38,834 nt of DNA from an uncultured Tessaracoccus sp. (lineage in GTDB: Bacteria > Actinomycetota > Actinomycetes > Propionibacteriales > Propionibacteriaceae), in the NCBI RefSeq assembly GCF_943914565.1, contig NZ_CALUCN010000021.1:1-38834 (forward strand). The letters are read 5' to 3'. Numbering within the stretch: position 1 is the first letter of the stretch; every line of letters starts with the position of its first letter. The notes under the pieces were generated by a model. The model was given only the letters and a program-made list of their open reading frames with translations. It was not told where the DNA came from and searched no databases. This document shows positions 1-7,694 of the stretch, in pieces. The translations under genes and the position numbers were made by a program.

Positions 1-19
1 GTCGTCGTGCACCGGGGTC

Positions 20-1393
20 TCAGCCGACGGTGAGGAGGCTCGTGAGCTCCTTGCGGTTGGTGGGCTGCACGCACACGGCGTCGATCACGCCACCGACGAG
101 CGCCTGCCGCACCTGCGCGGTCGAGACACCGTGCGCGAGCGCGACGGTGATCCGCCCCGCGGCGTCCCAGGGCCCGAGCACGTCGAGGACGTGCTCGTGG
201 TCGAGGTGCGCCGCGGCGATCTGCACGCGCTCGTGCTGCTGCGGTTCGAGTGCGCTGTCAGGCTCGAGCACCACGCCGATCTCCTTGAGGATGCCGTCGC
301 GGCGGTAGGCGTCGAGCACGTCGAGGAGCGTCTCGGCGTGCTCGCCCACGAGGTCCGACTCCGGCAGCAGCACCGCGCGCAGGCGGGCGTGGCCGGAGTC
401 GACGCGGGCGCGTTCCACGAGGCAGCGCAGCTCGAGGTCGGGGGCGTGCGACGCCGACACCGGCGGCACGGCGACCGAGACGCCCATGCGCTGCTTGAGC
501 ATCGGCAGCAGGCCCGTCGCGACGAGCGGGGCCTCGTCGGCGGTGCAGAGCACGTCGGAGACGCCGGCCTCGACGGCGCGGGTGAACACCTCGCGGATCA
601 CGGCGGCCTCGTGCTCGCGGCCGTCCCAGCCCATGGCGCTGACGCCGAGGAGGAGCGTGGTGAGGTACTCGTCGCGGCGCGGCACCTCGCGGGCGATGGG
701 GCCGAGCGCGCGGACGTGGCCGACGAGACCGTCCATGATGTCGGCCCACGGCACCTGCACCGGGTCGGCGAAGCCGTCGAACAGGCGCGAGACGCGGGTG
801 AAGTCGTGGAGGCAGTCGACGGTGGCCCGGTACACCGCGGGCTGGCCGGGGTTGCGGCGCGGGGCGAACAGCAATTCGTCGGTGTGGCGGCGGATCCAGG
901 GGGTCACGTGCTCGCGGTCGTAGGGCTCGGTGGCCTCGCGTCCGGCACGGCGCAGCAGCCCGACGGGGAACACCTCGACGCCCAGCCCCTCGGGCACGAC
1001 GTCGATGTCGACCCGGCCGTACTCGCTGCCGGAGACCTCCATCGCGTCGATGAGCTCCTGCACGAGGTCGGCGTCGGCGACGGGGTTGTCGCCGGTGAGA
1101 CGCACGACGCGGTCGGTCTCGTCGAGGTCCGAGGTGGCGTCGAGGAAGCGGGAGAGGACGTCGTCGAGCGAGCCGCGCAGCACCCGGATGCCGGCGGGTT
1201 CGAGCGTGGCGGCGATGCGGTCGTCGTAGGACTCGACGCTCGTCGCGACGACCACCTCGAAGCCGGTGCGCGACGCGCGGCGCGCCACGAGTTCGATGAG
1301 CGGCATGCCCGCCACCGTCATGAGGGCCTTGCCGGGCAGGCGGGACGAGGACAGGCGGGACTGGATCACGACACGGGTGCGCATGCCGGCCAT
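20..1393 (-). CDS. pseF: CMP-pseudaminic acid synthetase-like cytidylyltransferase fused to a degenerate aldo-keto-reductase-like domain
   Basis: The N-terminal ~235 residues are an SpsF/PseF-type cytidylyltransferase: the opening VVIQSRLSSSRLPGKAL matches the family's nucleotide-binding start, and RLTGDNP follows near residue 98. It should activate pseudaminic acid with CTP to CMP-Pse in the cytosol, the last step of the pathway encoded here. Residues ~240-457 resemble an aldo-keto-reductase TIM barrel by pattern (REVFTRAVEAGV, then a leucine-rich helix and LKEIGVVLEP), but the places where the family has its catalytic Asp, Tyr, Lys and His read as unrelated residues (LCTADEAP, SVAVPP, VLLPES), so this half is probably not a reductase. 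The gene starts 42 bp after the pseG stop and is probably co-transcribed. An alternative start at 1384 (MRTRVV) fits the family start better, but no good ribosome site decides between the two. Confidence 0.82.
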   Translation of the reverse strand: MAGMRTRVVIQSRLSSSRLPGKALMTVAGMPLIELVARRASRTGFEVVVATSVESYDDRIAATLEPAGIRVLRGSLDDVLSRFLDATSDLDETDRVVRLTGDNPVADADLVQELIDAMEVSGSEYGRVDIDVVPEGLGVEVFPVGLLRRAGREATEPYDREHVTPWIRRHTDELLFAPRRNPGQPAVYRATVDCLHDFTRVSRLFDGFADPVQVPWADIMDGLVGHVRALGPIAREVPRRDEYLTTLLLGVSAMGWDGREHEAAVIREVFTRAVEAGVSDVLCTADEAPLVATGLLPMLKQRMGVSVAVPPVSASHAPDLELRCLVERARVDSGHARLRAVLLPESDLVGEHAETLLDVLDAYRRDGILKEIGVVLEPDSALEPQQHERVQIAAAHLDHEHVLDVLGPWDAAGRITVALAHGVSTAQVRQALVGGVIDAVCVQPTNRKELTSLLTVG

Positions 1394-1435
1394 GCTACTC
1401 GTCGCGGCTCCCGCGCGGTGCGCGGTCGGTGGCTG

Positions 1436-2461
1436 TCAGTGCGTGGCGACGAGGGCCTCGATCGCGTCGGCGACGCGGACCCGCCCGTCGCCGTCGACGA
1501 GGGCGCGCCCCCCGTCGGCGAGCTCGGCGCGCCAGCGGTCGTCCTCGAGGAGCCGCGTCATCGCGGTGCGGGCGGCGTCGCGGGCCTCCGGGTCCTCGCG
1601 CAGCGCGGCGAGGCGGCCGAGTGGGACCGCGAGCTCGTCGGTGGCGGCCTCGTAGCCGGTCACCTGGTTGTCGACGACGCACACGAGCGCGGTGGGGACG
1701 CCGAGGCAGGCGAACTCCCAGACGCTCGACCCTGCCGCGGAGACGACGACGTCGCAGGTGAGCGCGAGCCCCGGGAGGTCGTCCTGCGCGCCGAGGACCT
1801 CGAGACGTTGCCCCTCGCCGACGTCGAGGGCCGCGAGCTCGGCGCGCCGCTCGTCGGAGGCCGCGATCGCCACGACGTCGACCGGCAGCCCGATCGACAG
1901 CAGCAACTCCGCGGCGACGGGGCAGCCGCCGAAGGGGTCCGAGCCGCCGAAGACGACGAGCACCCGGGGCGGGGTGTTGCTCGCCGCGGGGGTGCCTCGG
2001 CGGTCGCGCACCACGTCGCGCAGGAGCACGTAGCGGGGGCCGACGAGCCAGGCGGGCGTGCCGGGGTCGGCCGAGCCCAGGTTCTGGTCAACGAACACGT
2101 CGGCCTCCTGGTGGCGGCCGAAGTCGTCGTCGACCATCGCGAGCACCGGCACCCCGCGCGCCCGGAGGTCGGCGCCGAGCGAGGTGGGGAAGTCGTAGCC
2201 GTCGATCACGACCGCGTCGACGCCGTCGGCCGCGCAGCGGGCGGGGAAGTCGTCGCCGACGGGCTCGAACGTGAGGCCGACGCGCCCGGCCTGTGCGCGC
2301 GCCCAGGCCACGTCGCACTCGCCGTGGAGGGTGACGCGGTGGCCGCGGGCCCGTAGTTCCTGCGCGAGTGCGGTCTGACGGACGAGGTGGCCCGTGCCCT
2401 TGGCGGCGAGGGCGTCGCAGCGAATTGCGACGTGCAGGGGCGTGGAATGACTGGCGACCAT
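1436..2461 (-). CDS. pseG: UDP-2,4-diacetamido-2,4,6-trideoxy-beta-L-altropyranose hydrolase (PseG)
   Basis: This is a 341-aa GT-B-fold hydrolase that removes UDP from the PseH product to give the free hexose used by PseI. The N-terminal motif IRCDALAAKGTGHLVR carries the His (H25) that corresponds to the catalytic His of PseG proteins. VVFGGSDPFG and VVSAAGSSVWEFACLGVP are the UDP-binding region shared with MurG-like proteins, and a CVVDNQ segment follows. The reading frame stays open upstream to 2566, but the family start and divergent pseB fix the ATG at 2461. No Shine-Dalgarno is visible. A TACCAT -10 box ends 7 nt before the ATG, so the mRNA may be leaderless. It is the first gene of a pseG-pseF pair and is divergent from pseB. 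Confidence 0.88.
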   Translation of the reverse strand: MVASHSTPLHVAIRCDALAAKGTGHLVRQTALAQELRARGHRVTLHGECDVAWARAQAGRVGLTFEPVGDDFPARCAADGVDAVVIDGYDFPTSLGADLRARGVPVLAMVDDDFGRHQEADVFVDQNLGSADPGTPAWLVGPRYVLLRDVVRDRRGTPAASNTPPRVLVVFGGSDPFGGCPVAAELLLSIGLPVDVVAIAASDERRAELAALDVGEGQRLEVLGAQDDLPGLALTCDVVVSAAGSSVWEFACLGVPTALVCVVDNQVTGYEAATDELAVPLGRLAALREDPEARDAARTAMTRLLEDDRWRAELADGGRALVDGDGRVRVADAIEALVATH

Positions 2462-2541
2462 GTGTTGAATGGTAGGCTGCGGAGACGGTGGACGGGCCGA
2501 TTGGCGTCCGTCGACGTCCCGTACCCGATCTAGGAGAACTC
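2459..2541. promoter_or_regulatory. Divergent pseG/pseB promoter region with overlapping -10 boxes
   Basis: Between pseG and pseB, the minus strand carries TACCAT (2474-2469), 7 nt before the pseG ATG. The plus strand carries TAGGCT (2473-2478), 64 nt before the pseB GTG. The two hexamers overlap by two bases. Neither has a convincing -35 element, so this rests on the TANNNT pattern and the spacing only. An AGGAG ribosome site at 2532-2536, five bases before GTG 2542, fixes the pseB start. Confidence 0.4.
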
Positions 2542-3525
2542 GTGAGCCTGCTCGAGAATTCGTCAATCCTCATCACCGGAGGCACTGGATCCTTCGGCAA
2601 GGCCTTCATCACGCGGCTGCTCCACGACATCAACCCGCGCCGCGTCGTGGTGTTCAGCCGTGACGAGCTCAAGCAGTACGAGGTCCGGCAGCTGTTCAAC
2701 GACGACCCGCGGCTGCGCTGGTTCATCGGCGACATCCGCGACCAGCACCGCCTCGCGCGTGCGATGAAGGACATCGACTGCGTCGTGCACGCCGCGGCAC
2801 TCAAGCAGGTCGACACCGCGGAGTACAACCCGTGGGAGTTCGTGAAGACCAACGTCATGGGTTCGCAGAACGTGATCGAGACCTGCATGGACGCCGGCGT
2901 CAAGAAGGTCGTCGCGCTGTCCACGGACAAGGCCTCGTCGCCCATCAACCTCTACGGCGCGACGAAGCTCACTGCCGACAAGCTCTTCATCTCCGGCAAC
3001 CACTACGCGGCCGCCTACCCGACGCGCTTCTCGGTGGTGCGCTACGGCAACGTCATGGGCTCGCGCGGCTCGGTCATCCCGTTCTTCCGCAAGCTCGCCG
3101 CCCAGGGCAAGTCGCTGCCGATCACCGACTTCCGCATGACGCGGTTCTTCATCACGCTGCCGCAGGCCGTGCAGTTCGTGCTCGACAGCTTCGAGGAGAT
3201 GCAGGGCGGCGAGCTGTTCGTGCCGCGCATCCCGTCGATGCGCATCACCGACCTCGCCCAGGCCGTCGCGCCGGGCGCGGAGATGCACGAGATCGGCCTG
3301 CGTCCGGGCGAGAAGCTGCACGAGGAGATGATCTCCGCGGAGGAGGGCCGTCGCACCATCCAGGTGAGCGACGCCCGCTACGTGCTGCAGCCCGACCTCG
3401 CCACCTGGGGCTATGAGGCCCCCGAGGGCACCCCGGTGCCGGACGGCTTCCACTACACGTCGGACCGCAACGACCTGTGGTACTCCGGCGAAGAGATGAT
3501 CAAGATCCTCGAGACGGAGGTCTGA
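2542..3525 (+). CDS. pseB: UDP-N-acetylglucosamine 4,6-dehydratase (inverting), PseB
   Basis: This 327-aa extended short-chain dehydrogenase catalyses the first step to pseudaminic acid: C4-C6 dehydration with C5 inversion of UDP-GlcNAc. The NADP-binding glycine motif GGTGSFG is at residues 13-19. The active-site block STDKASSPINLYGATK (127-142) has the PseB-type Asp129/Lys130 and the SDR Tyr138-XXX-Lys142. RYGNVMGSRGSVIPFF and RMTRFFITL further along are also characteristic. The start at GTG 2542 is chosen because an AGGAG site precedes it by five bases and because it gives the usual length; the frame is open to 2488. The gene is followed after 4 bp by pseC, so the two form an operon. Confidence 0.95.
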   Translation: MSLLENSSILITGGTGSFGKAFITRLLHDINPRRVVVFSRDELKQYEVRQLFNDDPRLRWFIGDIRDQHRLARAMKDIDCVVHAAALKQVDTAEYNPWEFVKTNVMGSQNVIETCMDAGVKKVVALSTDKASSPINLYGATKLTADKLFISGNHYAAAYPTRFSVVRYGNVMGSRGSVIPFFRKLAAQGKSLPITDFRMTRFFITLPQAVQFVLDSFEEMQGGELFVPRIPSMRITDLAQAVAPGAEMHEIGLRPGEKLHEEMISAEEGRRTIQVSDARYVLQPDLATWGYEAPEGTPVPDGFHYTSDRNDLWYSGEEMIKILETEV

Positions 3526-3529
3526 TTCC

Positions 3530-4654
3530 GTGCTGCCCTACGGCCGCCAGTCCATCAACGACGACGACATCCGCGCCGTCAGCGAGGTCCTCAAGGGGGA
3601 TTGGCTGACGACGGGCCCCTACGTCGCGCGCTTCGAGGAGGAGCTCACCCGCTACACCGGCGCCACGCGCGTCGTGAGCTGCACCTCCGGCACCGCCGCG
3701 CTGCACATCGCCTACGCGGCCGCAGGCATCGGCGAGGGCGACGAGGTCATCACCACCCCGATGACGTTCGTCGCCACCGCCTCCAGCGCGCTCGCGTGCG
3801 GGGCGAAGGTCGTCTTCGCCGACATCGACGACACCGCCAACATCGACCCCGCCGCGGTCGAGCCGCTCGTGACGGACCGCACCAAGGTCATCGCGGGCGT
3901 CGACTACGCCGGGCAGCCCGTCGAGATCGAGCGGCTGAACGAGCTCGCCCACGCCAAGGGGGCGCTCACTGTCGAGGACGCGGCGCACTCGATCGGCTCG
4001 CACGTCGGTGAGCGCGCCGTCGGCTCGCTGGCGGACCTCACCTGCTTCTCGTTCTTCCCGACGAAGAACATGACCACCGCGGAGGGCGGCGCCGTGGCGA
4101 CGCTCGATGCGGACCTGGGCCAGCGTGCGCACGAGTTCCACTTCATCGGCCTCGTGCGTGACCGCAGCCGCATGCGGTACCCCGACGAGGGTCCGTGGCA
4201 CCAAGAGGTGCACGAGTGGGGCCTCAACTACCGTCTCTCCGACGTGCACGCCGCGCTCGGGCTGTCGCAGCTCGCTCGCCTCGAGCAGTTCAAGCAGCGT
4301 CGCCGCGAGATCTTCGAGCGCTACCAGCGTGACCTCGCGGGCATCGACGGCGTCGAGACGCACACGGTGCGCGACGGCGTCGACCCGATCTGGCACCTCT
4401 ACCCCGCCCGCATCCTGGGCGGGCGTCGTCGCGAGGTGTTCGAGAAGATGCGCGAACGCGGCATCGGCGTGCAGGTCAACTACATCCCCGTCTACTGGCA
4501 CCCGGTCTTCGAGGACCTGGGCTACCGTCGGGGCATGTGCCCGAAGGCCGAGCAGTTCTACGCCGAGGAGCTGTCGCTGCCGATGTTCGCCGACCTCACC
4601 GACGACCAGCAGACGCAGGTCATCGAGACGCTCGCCGACATCCTGGGCAGCTGA
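3530..4654 (+). CDS. pseC: UDP-4-amino-4,6-dideoxy-N-acetyl-beta-L-altrosamine transaminase (PseC)
   Basis: This 374-aa PLP-dependent aminotransferase of the DegT/DnrJ/EryC1 family aminates the PseB product at C4. The N-terminus LPYGRQSINDDDIRAV and the GDWLTTGP segment are typical of PseC. VEDAAHSIG contains the PLP-ring Asp150. FFPTKNMTTAEGG contains Lys179, which forms the Schiff base. The GTG start lies 4 bp after the pseB stop and has a GGAGG site nine bases upstream inside the end of pseB. Length and motifs are complete. Together with PseB it defines the pseudaminic rather than the legionaminic or sialic branch. Confidence 0.95.
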   Translation: MLPYGRQSINDDDIRAVSEVLKGDWLTTGPYVARFEEELTRYTGATRVVSCTSGTAALHIAYAAAGIGEGDEVITTPMTFVATASSALACGAKVVFADIDDTANIDPAAVEPLVTDRTKVIAGVDYAGQPVEIERLNELAHAKGALTVEDAAHSIGSHVGERAVGSLADLTCFSFFPTKNMTTAEGGAVATLDADLGQRAHEFHFIGLVRDRSRMRYPDEGPWHQEVHEWGLNYRLSDVHAALGLSQLARLEQFKQRRREIFERYQRDLAGIDGVETHTVRDGVDPIWHLYPARILGGRRREVFEKMRERGIGVQVNYIPVYWHPVFEDLGYRRGMCPKAEQFYAEELSLPMFADLTDDQQTQVIETLADILGS

Positions 4655-4715
4655 GCCGCGCCCCCGTCGGGCACCGCTCGCGGCACGCACCCCCGGCACG
4701 AAAGGTGGATCACCG

Positions 4716-5678
4716 GTGCACCACGCCAACCATTTCTACGGCCACGCCAACATCCTCGCCCGGTACGCGGGGATCTACGAGGCCGAGATGGAGGACTACC
4801 TCGACGAGCGCTCGCCCACGCCGCCGCGCATCGAGGGCTACGTCCAGCACGGCTGGAACATCTGGGACGGGTTCGCCGTCGGCACCGAGCTGATCCCCCG
4901 GTTCAAGAAGTTCGTGTGGTCCCGCTCGGTCGCGCGTCGCGGCCGCTCAGCGGGGCTCACCGACTACGTCGTGATCGGCGCACCGTGGGCGTACCTGCTG
5001 ACGCTCAAGGGCATCGACCCGATGACGGTCGAGCGCCCGAGGAGCGACTCGGTGATCCTCTATCCCTTCCACGGCTGGGAGGGGCAGAAGCTCCAGGGCT
5101 CGCACGAGGACCTCATCGCCGAGGTGCGCCGCACCGAGGGCGACGTGCCGCTCACGGTGTGCCTCTACTGGGACGAGTACCGGGACAAGGAGATCCGTCG
5201 CGCGTACGAGAAGATGGGCGTGCGTGTGATCACGCACGGCATGCGCGGCTACATGTACAAGGACGTCGACCACTGGTTCCTCGACAAGCAGCTCGCCGAG
5301 GTGCAGCGGCACGGGCGGGCGATCTCCAACCGCATGGGCTCGGCGCTGCTGTACGCGGCGTCGCTGGGCCTCGACATCGGCGTCTACGGCGACCCGATGA
5401 CGCTCGAGGGGGACCACGCGATCCTGGGTGGCATCGACAAGCAGCGACGGCTGTGGCCGGAGGCGCACCAGGCGTTCGTGCCGCGCGACTACGCGCGCTG
5501 GCTGGCGAACACCGAGCTCGGCACGCAGGAGCTGCTCTCCCCGCAGGAGCTCCGGCACCTGTTCGGCTGGGAGGGTCTCACGCCCCGCACGGCGGAGTAC
5601 ACGCCCATGGACGACTCGGGGCTCGACGTCCCCGAGGAGACCACGAGCCTCGGTGAGGCGCTGGCCGACCCCCAGTGA
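4716..5678 (+). CDS. Uncharacterised nonulosonate/capsule-locus protein, possible GT-B-like transferase
   Basis: This 320-aa cytosolic protein lies 61 bp downstream of pseC, with AAAGGTGG before GTG 4716. I do not recognise a named enzyme. Visible blocks are YVQHGWNIWDG (~res 47), YVVIGAPWAYLL (~85), ILYPFHGWEGQ, CLYWDEYRDKEIRRAYEKMG, and near the C-terminus AISNRMGSALLYAASLGLDIGVYGD. A late segment with SNxxGSAxxYAxxLG is what GT-B transferases and hydrolases of capsule and LPS loci show near the nucleotide-sugar site. Co-directional placement after pseBC suggests it acts on pseudaminic acid or the polymer containing it. There is no signal peptide or membrane helix. It could instead be a modifying or regulatory protein; family membership would need a profile search. 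Confidence 0.6.
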   Translation: MHHANHFYGHANILARYAGIYEAEMEDYLDERSPTPPRIEGYVQHGWNIWDGFAVGTELIPRFKKFVWSRSVARRGRSAGLTDYVVIGAPWAYLLTLKGIDPMTVERPRSDSVILYPFHGWEGQKLQGSHEDLIAEVRRTEGDVPLTVCLYWDEYRDKEIRRAYEKMGVRVITHGMRGYMYKDVDHWFLDKQLAEVQRHGRAISNRMGSALLYAASLGLDIGVYGDPMTLEGDHAILGGIDKQRRLWPEAHQAFVPRDYARWLANTELGTQELLSPQELRHLFGWEGLTPRTAEYTPMDDSGLDVPEETTSLGEALADPQ

Positions 5679-5685
5679 GCCCGCG

Positions 5686-5714
5686 CGCGGCTCGCCCCGG
5701 GGCCCGCGGCCGCG
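5686..5714. terminator. GC-rich hairpin between convergent genes
   Basis: CGCGGC at 5686-5691 pairs with GCCGCG at 5709-5714 around an inner CCCCGGGG palindrome. It sits in the 36-bp gap between two convergent stop codons. There is no T-tract, so a terminator role is inferred from position only. Confidence 0.3.
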
Positions 5715-7574
5715 TCAGCGCAGCCGCTTGCGCACCGCAGCGATGAGCCGACGCCATGCCGACGGCGGCAGGGCCCGCTTGACAAGGCCCTTCACTCCAC
5801 GGATGGCCGCACGGCCCGGCCAGGTGACGGCGCGGGCGACCTTGTACGGGATCGACGCCTCGATGCTCTCCAGCTGCCGCTCGAGCCCGTCCAGCTGACC
5901 GTCCCTGCGGCGCACGTGGCGCTCGTACCAGTCGACCTTGAGCTGCTGCGCGGCGGCCTCGTTGCCGAGCTGGTTGAGCAGCCGCTGCTGGGCCTCGCGG
6001 GAGAGGCGCCCACCCACGGAGAGGCGGTGCTGGCGCCCGGCGAGCAGGCTGCGCTCGACGCGATCCTCCACGTGGGTCTCGTCCCCGTCGTCGAGGAGTG
6101 CGCGGATGCGCTCGCCGACCCGAACGGCGCGGGGGACCACGTCCTCGTCCCACGTGCCGCCAGCCATGAGCGTGAGCGACTCGGTGACCGAGTCGAGACT
6201 CACGCTGGCGGGCCAGGGGTGCGATGCGCCGGTGTCGAGCAGGCGCAGCGCGAACCGCCGCAGGCAAAGGATGGTGGCGGCGTCGAGGTCCTCCCCGCCC
6301 ATCCAGCGCCACGTCGGGTCGAGCACCTGCAACGAGCCGTCCTCCGCCGCGAGGACGTTGTGTGGCGAGGCGAACCAGACCATGGCGGGATCGATCGATT
6401 CGAGCCACCGCGCCCAGTGGCGCACCTCGTCGCGGAGGCGTTCAGGTTCTCCGGACGCAGCGGCCTCGCGCCACCGGGCCTCGAGGAGCTGCGACGCCGC
6501 GGGGAGTGACAGCCGCTCCTCCACCCGGCGCACGAGCGGACCCAGCAGGGTCTCGCCACCGGGGGCGTCGATGCGCAGGCCTTCGTCGTCGACGAGCAGG
6601 CGGCGCCATGCGCGCTCGGCCTCCGTCGGCTGCGGGCAGGTGTCCTTCTTGCGGCCGTCGTCCTCGGGGTCCTCGTCGACCTCGAGGTCAATGCCGATCT
6701 CACGGCCGGGCGCGGAGTGGCTGAGGCCGAGGTCCGCGACGAGACCCGGGGTGGCGAGCTCGCCCGTGACCGCCAGCCACGACGGCGCGAAGCGTTCGAG
6801 CTCCCCGCTCTCGACGACCGAGGGGACGACCGTCATTGGGTCGCGCCCGACGAGGAGGGGGTCGACGTCGGCACTGACCACGTTCGCGACGAGCGCACTC
6901 AGCAGCCCTGCGTGTTCGGGGTTGGCCGCGTGCTCGGCGTCCAGGACGACGTGGGGGGTGCGGCCGACCACGCTCAGCAGCCGGGCCCCGGGGAGGCGAG
7001 CGAGCACACCTCGGTGGGGAAGGCCGGGATCAGGTTCACCCCAGTGCAGGTTGGGACGCGGCCGCTCGGCCACGAGCGCGTCGAGCCCCACCCGGTTGGC
7101 GATGCGGACGACGAGCCGGCCACGTTCACGGACGAGCGCCTCGAGGGCGTCGAGCAGCACGCCGGTGGTCCGCACCTCGTCGTCGGGGGTCAGGATGTCG
7201 TCGACGGTGTCGAGCGCCAGCACGAGGTCGTACCGTTCGCTGGGCTCGAAGCACAGCACCGAACCCGCGTGCACCCGGGTGCCCGGCCGCGCCGCGACGA
7301 GCACGCCCGCGTCGGTGCGGGACCGCACCACGATGTCGACGTGGGCGTCCGCGGGCAGCAGTCCCACGCACTTCGCGGCTTCGGCACCCACGAGCAAGAC
7401 CCTGCCGGTCGCCCTCCTCAGCTCCGCCGCGAGCAGCCGCTCCCAGACCGGCGTCGGCGCGGGGAGGACGCGAAGATCGTCACCTTGGCGACCGGGGTCG
7501 AAGTCGGACCACATCTGCATGTCGCCGGCGAGCAGCTCCACGCCGGGGCGGGTCTGGTCAGGAGTCGTCACCAC
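5715..7574 (-). CDS. Methyltransferase-like protein with central kinase-like region, coiled coil and basic amphipathic C-terminus
   Basis: This is a 619-aa protein with no signal peptide. Residues ~45-190 look like a class I methyltransferase fold (RVLLVGAE at strand 1, YDLVLALDTVDDI, RGRLVVRIANR), but the usual GxGxG is missing. Residues ~300-480 contain PHNVLAAEDGSLQVLDPTW, which resembles the metal-binding Asn and Asp of aminoglycoside/choline-kinase-like folds; the catalytic Asp before it is not evident. A helical heptad-like stretch with many Gln/Arg follows (~510-575), then a very basic amphipathic tail (KVARAVTWPGRAAIRG, AVRKRLR) suited to membrane contact. Such tails are common in actinobacterial glycan-assembly proteins. 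The GTG start at 7574 has AGGAAGG nine bases upstream. The function is unknown; a role in capping or assembling the polymer is possible. Confidence 0.6.
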   Translation of the reverse strand: MVTTPDQTRPGVELLAGDMQMWSDFDPGRQGDDLRVLPAPTPVWERLLAAELRRATGRVLLVGAEAAKCVGLLPADAHVDIVVRSRTDAGVLVAARPGTRVHAGSVLCFEPSERYDLVLALDTVDDILTPDDEVRTTGVLLDALEALVRERGRLVVRIANRVGLDALVAERPRPNLHWGEPDPGLPHRGVLARLPGARLLSVVGRTPHVVLDAEHAANPEHAGLLSALVANVVSADVDPLLVGRDPMTVVPSVVESGELERFAPSWLAVTGELATPGLVADLGLSHSAPGREIGIDLEVDEDPEDDGRKKDTCPQPTEAERAWRRLLVDDEGLRIDAPGGETLLGPLVRRVEERLSLPAASQLLEARWREAAASGEPERLRDEVRHWARWLESIDPAMVWFASPHNVLAAEDGSLQVLDPTWRWMGGEDLDAATILCLRRFALRLLDTGASHPWPASVSLDSVTESLTLMAGGTWDEDVVPRAVRVGERIRALLDDGDETHVEDRVERSLLAGRQHRLSVGGRLSREAQQRLLNQLGNEAAAQQLKVDWYERHVRRRDGQLDGLERQLESIEASIPYKVARAVTWPGRAAIRGVKGLVKRALPPSAWRRLIAAVRKRLR

Positions 7575-7634
7575 GTGGGCTGGCCTTCCTCATTCGGTCT
7601 CGGGCCCGTTCGCAGGGCCCCTCCAAGCATTCGC

Positions 7635-7657
7635 AGACTACCACCGCCCACGTGGGC
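7635..7657 (-). promoter_or_regulatory. Candidate promoter and palindrome upstream of the methyltransferase-like gene
   Basis: TAGTCT on the minus strand (7640-7635) is a TANNNT -10 box about 60 nt before GTG 7574. The 12-bp perfect palindrome GCCCACGTGGGC (7646-7657) sits just upstream of it, in the spacer towards the -35 position. CACGTGGGC occurs again at 7572-7580 over the start codon. The palindrome could be an operator; no regulator is evident. Confidence 0.3.
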
Positions 7658-7694
7658 GCGCCCCGACGACGAGCCGTCACGGCGTGGGCACCGC

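Noticed and set aside
1384..1393. Alternative pseF start at 1384
   Set aside because: It is better by family alignment but has no better ribosome site. It is kept only as an alternative.
131..2356. 741-codon plus-strand frame opposite pseG/pseF
   Set aside because: It is an antisense shadow of high-GC coding sequence: composition is dominated by Ala/Arg/Gly/His/Asp without family motifs, while the minus-strand genes have clear ones.
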